Part shown: piece after piece, positions 57,710 through 64,000 of the stretch
How the letters are laid out: every line of letters begins with the position of its first letter
Numbering within the stretch: the first letter of the stretch is position 1
From: Neurospora crassa OR74A
Lineage: Eukaryota > Ascomycota > Sordariomycetes > Sordariales > Sordariaceae
DNA length: 64,000 bases
NCBI RefSeq assembly: GCF_000182925.2
Contig: NC_026501.1
Coordinates: 2,852,001-2,916,000, forward strand
Reading direction: 5' to 3'
The notes under the pieces: generated by a model
Database searches by the model: none
Told to the model about the DNA's origin: nothing
The model's input: only the letters and a program-made list of their open reading frames with translations
Made by a program: the position numbers and the translations under genes

Positions 57710-60700
57710 ATGGAGTTGCCAGTCAGACCCACGACTCTTGCATCGCAGTGTTACCCTCCTTCGTCGGACTTTATCCTGGATCATCGCCATGTCCTCTCCG
57801 CACCAAGACCGCCTCTGCGCGAGTCCACTGGCAATGCTCAGTATCATCATTTCCAACAACAGCATGAAGAACAGCAACGCCGACAACAGCAGCAGCAGCA
57901 ACAGCAACAACTCGGTGCTCTGGTAAGGTCGACGTTTGCACATCATCAGCTCTCCATTCCTAGTCCACCCGTTGTCCCGACTCAGTCTGCCAGTTCCGCC
58001 TATGGCACCCCCGAATTCCTAGGGTTACAGCAAAGGCATCAGATGCAGCTTCGGAGAAGGGAACATGCCATCAACCCAATCTACTTGTCACCTCAGTTCC
58101 TCAGTTACAGGAAGAAGCAAGCAAGTAAGAGCAAGGAGGAAAAGTCGGACCAGAAATGGCCAGACGTCCTTGAGGATGCGTTTCTTGACGGTGAGGATCT
58201 TGTGAAGAACCTTGTATTGTACAGACCAGGTGGCTGATACTGGTACTTATCCAGCTATGTTGCTTATCCCTCAGCAAATGGGAAAGAGAAAGTACACGAT
58301 GCGTTCGAAGCTCTGGGGTCGGAACATGTTAGTTACTGAGTATCTCTGGATAGCGTATCGTGCCAGCTTGCCGCCCGGAACCGAACCGGACCCGAAGATG
58401 AAGAGAACGCGAAAACAGGTGTCGAGCCACATCCAAGTTTTGAAGAACTTACTTCTGAATCATCGATGCTGTAAGTATGAATTCGTTGAAGCCTTTCACT
58501 TTGTTTAGCCCCATTGCACGCTACATTTAGTTGACCAAGCAAACATTTCTTTTTCCGGCCCCGTCAGGCTTCCCCCCCTGTGCTTGCTTTCCTGTCGTGC
58601 AGATTCTGTATATCCTGTGGCGCGCACACAAGCTAACCAACGGGCCCCCCTTGCCCGCCCTCCCTGCGCATAGTTCACTTCTTCTTCCCTCGACACGATG
58701 AGAAAGAGGAGAAGAGCAGACCACGCAAGGTGGCTAAAAAGCAGCCCTTGTCGGCGACGAAGCTCAAGGAAATCGAGTCTTTCAAGAAAAACCCAGTGCT
58801 GATTGCCTTGGCAGAAGGTCGTCTTCCCGATGAGCGGCCCAATTACGAGTACTTTGCCCACATCCTTGCACTGAATGACCAGATTGCCATCCGGCCCAAA
58901 CGATGTTGGATCTTCGTGTCACACCCCAACGTCAATGTCCAGGGTGACGGCTCCGGATACCTTCCCACCACGGGCGACAGGCTAGACAAGAGCGAATACC
59001 CTCACCTTGAACGCAACCTCGAAAAGGAGAAATGGGCCAAGGAAGAACAGCAGATCTTCAAAGGCTCGCTTTTACACGAGTTTACGAAGGAAATTCGCCA
59101 AGTAGAGTCCAGCACTGTCAGAGAAGTCAGCAGGGGGTGGGAGACCTCGTTTCCCAAACTCCATGAGCGACTTGAGGCCATCGTCGCCGCCGATAGTCGC
59201 TGCGACTATTTGCACATGAACGTCGCCTTGGAGCTGAAGGAAAAGCGAGGTTTTCCCAACCAATCGGACTTCAACTCGTGGATTGAGATCAACATCGAGC
59301 AACCACAGTTACTCAGCCACCGGTGGAAGGTAGAGACGAAGCTTGTCCGCCCGGCCGAGTTGAGCTTCATGAGCGAAAAGTCGCCGCCGCAAACATACTA
59401 TGAGACAAGTGCCGAGATCGCCATCCAATACCAGCACCTCCCCGGTTGCGACGGGTACGACCATCAATGTAATTGCATCTCGGCGCGCCGACGTCGGGAC
59501 TGGGTCATGGTACCGTTCCCAGCTGACGCATGGGCGCGTACTCTCACCAACTGCGCTGAGTATCCCGCTCACCCGTTCACAGGAGTGCGGCGAGGGGCCA
59601 ACAAGAGAAGGGCAGCGGCCGCTCCTTTGAAGAGAGAACCTCAAGATTCTGAAGACAATGACGACACCGAGAGCACCAGTAGCACCCGATCTAGCGTCAG
59701 CGGCGACGGAGGCCAACCAACACAGATGGAACTAGTTCCCCAGATCGCCATGCTCCAAGAGATCTGGTCCTGCCCACCCGAGTCTCCTCTCGAGCAGCAG
59801 GATGTTGGCCTTACCGGCACCGCAAGCCACCAGCCACAATGGACCCGCTGTGCCGTGATCCTTTGGACATTCGAGACTATCCACAGCCTCGACAGCGCCG
59901 GTAGGGTCCTCACCGCACAAAGCGGCAAGACCAGCTGGCGCTTCCTGACCGTCCTCGACCCAACAAGCCCCTACCACCAGCAAAAGGCACTGCTTAGCAG
60001 TTCCGAAGCCGCTGCTGCCGGACAAGTTATTGGGCCAAAGCGTCACACAACAACCGCCGCCGGTAGGACTTCACTGAGTATCAACCCCCATTATCCCGGG
60101 CCCTCCCACGGCATAGGTGCAACAGAGACCTTCGTCCCATCGCCCATCTCCACATCAATGGGAACCACGCCCGGAATTGGGGGTCGCGCCGGCGACCTGA
60201 TCGTGTCACCAGTATCCAGCTACCAGCAGCACCTGAACACCGCTGCCGGAATGGGCGACGTATACACCTCGGCTGCGGTCTCGACCGCCGCAACATCTAC
60301 CGCATGGGGCGGTGGTACTGATCTCCGAAGCTCCTTCTCCTCTGTGGGATCTGGGGCTACGCATTTTAGTTCTGCGGCTGCGGCAGCAGCAGCAGCAGCA
60401 GCAACAGACTACGATGCCCAGTTCCAGATGATGCTTGAGCATAGCATGAGGGGAGGAGGAGGCGGGGGTGGACATGAAGGGCAAAGATTGGGGAATTACG
60501 GTGGTGCCAGTGCCCACTCGGGCTTGGAGACACCTCCGCCTAGCGCAACAATGAGTAACTCATTTACTCACAACTTTGATGCCGCGGGTGGACCGGGTGG
60601 TGGGAGTCAGAAGCAGCATTACGGCCATCAACATCCAGCCCCTCATACTGGTCTTTCCCATACCACTCATCATCATCTTCTTCATGCACACAACCCCCCA

Positions 60701-61570
60701 CAACCTTCATTGAGTGATCTGGCTGCTGTGACGGATCCGTTTTTGACCGCTACATCTAACATCTATGGTCCTTCCACCACTGCACCGTCCACTTGGTCTG
60801 CTACCAGTGGGTTCGAATCAACCTGGTCAGCGACACCAGCGGGATACGCCGCTGCTAGTACTCACGCTGCGGTTGGTGATGGTGCTCAGCAATGGGGAAC
60901 AAGGACGTCATCGTTGACGTCTCAGCATCTACATCCTCAGACTTCTGTTGTTGCTTCACATCCACCTAGCAACCCCGTCTCAAGAGCGGGGTCGGTCGAT
61001 GGACGTTATAACCATCAATTACACCAAGCATCTCATCAGCATCCTCATCAACAACAGCAGCAGCATCAGCAATGGCAGGGCAATGGCACTGCCGGGGGGC
61101 TGGTTGATGACCATGGTCTCTGGACACCCGCCACGTCGACCGGTGCGGAGGTTCACTGGCCTGTGACTGTTGATGAACAGCAAGAACATCACCAGGAGCA
61201 TTCCCAATCTCAGCATCATCAACAGCAGCAGCACCACCACCACCACCAACATCATTATGCGCGTTTTCAAGATCAATACCACTCACATCCTAGTCAGCAT
61301 CAGCACCAGCATCGATCTCTAACCTCAAACTCTCCCAAAGAAGGCCACCACCTCTCGCAAGAGTGGGACGAGATTGTGGCCAGCGCGAACGAATTACAGG
61401 GGGCAGCGTTGGTGGAAGAGATGCAAATGGGAGATGACTACCACCATCAAGCTCAGTCACTCACGCGAGGAGTTAAGCGTCCTCGATCAGCCGTAGGTCT
61501 AGGGGATGATGATGAGGAATCAGGGGATGAGAGCGATGATAGTGATGACGAAAACTATGAGGAGGACTAG
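57710..61570 (+). CDS. abaA: AbaA/Tec1-type TEA (ATTS) transcription factor
   Basis: Three exons (57710-58190, 58255-58470, 58674-61570) give 1197 residues; both introns are in phase 1. The first ATG after an in-frame TAA is used. A Gln-rich tract lies at about 50-68. The TEA DNA-binding domain is at about 148-228 and is split by both introns: SDQKWPDVLEDAFLDA, then GKRKYTMRSKLWGRNMLVTEY, then KRTRKQVSSHIQVLKNL, the recognition helix. The following region (NYEYFAHILALNDQI, KRCWIFVSHPNVN, SLDSAGRVLT) matches AbaA-like proteins of filamentous fungi. The second half is low-complexity: Ala10, Gly7, long His/Gln tracts, then an acidic tail (about 25 residues). AbaA controls phialide and conidium formation in Aspergillus; its role here may differ. 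The acidic tail could activate transcription. Confidence 0.92.
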
Positions 61571-64000
61571 TCGCATGATATTTCCTCATATCATTGGCGC
61601 GGGCTGTGGTGTTTAGTGTGAGTGCGGAACGCACTGGGAACGCAAGTCATAATCATGGACGGACCGGAGTTGCGTGGAACTCTTCTAATGACTCGATGAC
61701 TGGATCAGATGAGTGATCAAGCTGGGCGGATGGAAATTTCCGCCATTTTCAAGCCACTTGGCAGTGGGCGTTTCGAGGTTATGCGGGTTCCTTTTTTGGG
61801 TTTGCTGTTGACATGACGCATGATCAAAGGGCGCATCTCAACTCGCTTATATTACCTTTCTTTTTTCTCTCCCAATTCTCCATTTGTATGTGTGTGTGTG
61901 TGTGTGTGGTATCTTTACAGTAGTAGGTCTGTGGACGATAAAATAGGAGACGGAGGATATGATGGGGGCATCGCTATAGGGCCAAGATTATTTGCACACA
62001 ATAAGACAAAGCACTTGTGCATTGTTATCATCTAATTATCAAACGACGGCTCTGTTTCCATGGGTTTTGCTTGATTAGTGAAGAGTACGGGCTTTAAAAT
62101 TGGGTTTCACGTTCCAGTTTGTGTAATTCAAAGAGTGAACATAGATGAAAACCAGGCTGAGCAATGGCTGGGAGAAATCATTGTAATTCATCATGACAAT
62201 CTTCAAGTTGGCTCATCAGATTGATGGCAGAAAAGGAGATGCTGGAAAGTGCAATGGCGTTCTAAGTGTTGGCGAGGTATTTGAGTCACCCTTCTGGGTT
62301 TTTGTCTCAGTCTTCTTCCTTTCTTCCAATCAACCACCCTCTGAACACCGAGCCATGCGGAAAATGAGAAAAAGAAAAAAGAAAGAAAAGTAGATAAGAA
62401 AAAAAGAACCGAACACTCTCGGCTATGTTTCAGTACGCAAGTGTGTCCGAACAATTCTTTCGCACAACTCGCCAGAATCGTTGTGGTAAGGTGATCTACA
62501 TCACTCCGCAAATGGTTGTCAAATGACCCTTGTCACTCGCCAGGGATGTCTCAACCGTCAGAGTCCGGGATGTGGGTGAAAGGAGGGGACAAACAAACAA
62601 ACACTCACACGGGACGGACCTTATCCATTATTCGCTAATGTACGTCTGGATTTGTACTGGGAAATAATCTAGAGGGGTTGTGGGGGGACATGAAACGAAA
62701 TAAACACACATCCAAAGCTTACCAGTCACCACAACCGGCGTCCGGATATGACCGTTTGGCGGGGCGCGGTGTACTAGCCGTCCGTGAAGCCTTCACAGTA
62801 GATTTTTGTGGTCTTCTAGGATGTGCCATTGTTGATATGACTATGGGTGTGTCACTGGCCACGAAATCCGAGGGAGAACAATAACAATTTAGCTGAGAAG
62901 CGCCTCGTATCCTGGCCCTGATGTCTAGTTTTCCCTTTCTCGGAAAAAAAGCTGGGGCCCTTCTCAAACACTTGGTGAGCAATTGCCCACCGGCTCGACA
63001 AAAGTGCACAAAGCGAAGGCTGAAACAAATGTCCCTTCCAGGGACACGTGGGCAGACGGCGGATAGGGCTGCGTAGCGTGACAGTTCGTCCGGTTTCTGA
63101 TATAAAAGAACATGGGGGATGACGAGAACTTGGCATTGAGTGGGAGGCGAACGAGGGGTGATAAATATATCACAGAGGATAGGTAGAGGGCAAGGTGTGT
63201 GTTTGTGTGTAGAACACTACTACCTCTGCTACCTTTTAGCACATGGGATTCTTCGTTGTGTTATTCCGATGATCGACGCGGCGGTTGTAGATTCATGCGG
63301 CGCATAAAAGAGCAAGGGGGTTTGACGATGAGATCGGACCCCCATGCAGCGCTTAGTTTACACCATGATGTATTCGGTCGGATCTTCGTGTTTCGCTCGC
63401 GAATGGGAATTTGGCGTATCTTGAAAACGCCATCCCCATCAACGTGAGACAAAGAATGATTTCCTTTTCTTTAGAAGAAAGGGTTTGATACGTATACCTC
63501 TCGATATCAAATACCTGGAAGCGCGGGCGGCTAGGCGGCTATTTCAACCAACGAGGTGCTCCGAAGGGAAGCGCATTGATCTCCTTCGGCCTTGAAACAA
63601 AGCGGAGTTTCCATGGTCACGTTCGCTGCGAGTCAACAAGTTCTGGAAGAGCTCTGGGGGACAGCCGCCGGAGAATCATAGAGAACAAAATAATCAGGCT
63701 AGGCTCGGGCTGTCAGGAACCTACGGCAAGTCGTCGTTTGTCTTCTTGCATCTTGCTGGGTGTAAGGACTTGGAGTTGTCCCTGGAGCGAGACAGGAAAA
63801 AAAGATTTGGACTGGAGCAAGCCACGCGGACGTGGCCGAGGATCAATGATGACGAGGATGGACAAGGTGGGGCGTATGGGCTCCAACCCGGACCCGACCC
63901 TTGATGTCACGCTTGACGCCGCCCCACTAAATCTTGGCTCTGCGGCTGTCGGCCATGGTGGACAAGCGACGACCAACCAAACCGACAGCGTGCCTGCATT
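61571..64000. other. Intergenic to right edge
   Basis: This holds the 3' UTR of the AbaA-like gene and 2.4 kb with no recognised gene. A TG repeat is at 61889-61908. An A-rich stretch lies at 62.36-62.41 kb. Frames at 62.7-63.5 kb and 63.7-64.0 kb show no family signature. A gene could begin just past the edge. Confidence 0.45.
61889..61908. repeat. Microsatellite (TG)x10
   Basis: A perfect dinucleotide run about 320 bp after the AbaA-like stop codon, probably near the 3' UTR end. Confidence 0.95.

Noticed and set aside
63713-63976. A minus-strand 87-codon frame near the right edge
   Set aside because: Its composition is Pro/Ser/Arg-rich without a signature, and no splice links it to another frame. 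It may belong to a leader of a gene past the edge, but this cannot be shown.
1-64000. tRNA, 5S rRNA, CRISPR, LTR or transposase/reverse-transcriptase genes
   Set aside because: I looked for tRNA B boxes on both strands, the Neurospora-type 5S sequence, and polymerase, integrase or transposase signatures. None was found by eye. CRISPR is not expected in a fungus.

Overview
The window comes from a filamentous ascomycete. The gene content and style fit the Sordariomycetes, most likely Neurospora or a close relative. This is inferred from short GT..CTRAC..AG introns (mostly 50-260 nt), an AbaA-type TEA/ATTS regulator rich in poly-Gln and poly-His, fungal-only families (DUF1479, DUF7624, Fmp46/DUF1687), and intergenic DNA sprinkled with GTAGGTAGGTA-like runs. 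All gene models below were assembled by hand from splice signals and reading phase. No database search was run.

Layout: 0-9 kb carries a left-truncated minus-strand gene with an RRM-like segment, a mitochondrial Fmp46-type redox protein (-), a small hydrophilic protein (+) and a metal-dependent amidohydrolase (+). 9.8-10 kb holds a two-exon, 55-residue cysteine-rich secreted protein (-) with a clear TATA box. 12.6-21.3 kb is compact: a BAP31/Yet ER membrane protein (+), a DUF1479 2-oxoglutarate oxygenase (-), a helix-hairpin-helix protein (-), a ZNF706-like zinc protein (+) and an isopenicillin-N-synthase-like oxygenase (-). 22.2-26.1 kb has Utp17/Nan1 (-) and RPB10 (+) on a shared 374-bp promoter. 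31.2-33.7 kb is a seven-exon DUF7624 gene (+). 37.0-38.3 kb is a family-16 lysine methyltransferase (+). 46.9-49.4 kb is the elongation factor ELL (+). 51.8-52.7 kb is a six-exon LC8 dynein light chain (-). 54.3-57.0 kb is Mrd1 with five RRMs (+). 57.7-61.6 kb is the AbaA-like regulator (+).

Two long gene-poor blocks (26.1-31.2 kb and 38.3-46.9 kb) contain no recognisable coding sequence, tRNA, 5S rRNA, or transposase/reverse transcriptase.

Functional links: Mrd1 and Utp17 both act in the U3/90S pre-ribosome, and RPB10 is shared by RNA polymerases I, II and III. Their promoters carry GAAATTTT-type tracts like the yeast RRPE. Two diverged copies of a roughly 110-bp inverted-repeat element (MITE) lie at 4.07 and 10.60 kb. 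There is no evident operon-like or secondary-metabolite cluster. The least described items are the small secreted cysteine-rich gene, the MITE pair and a recurring TAGTGTACACTA palindrome.
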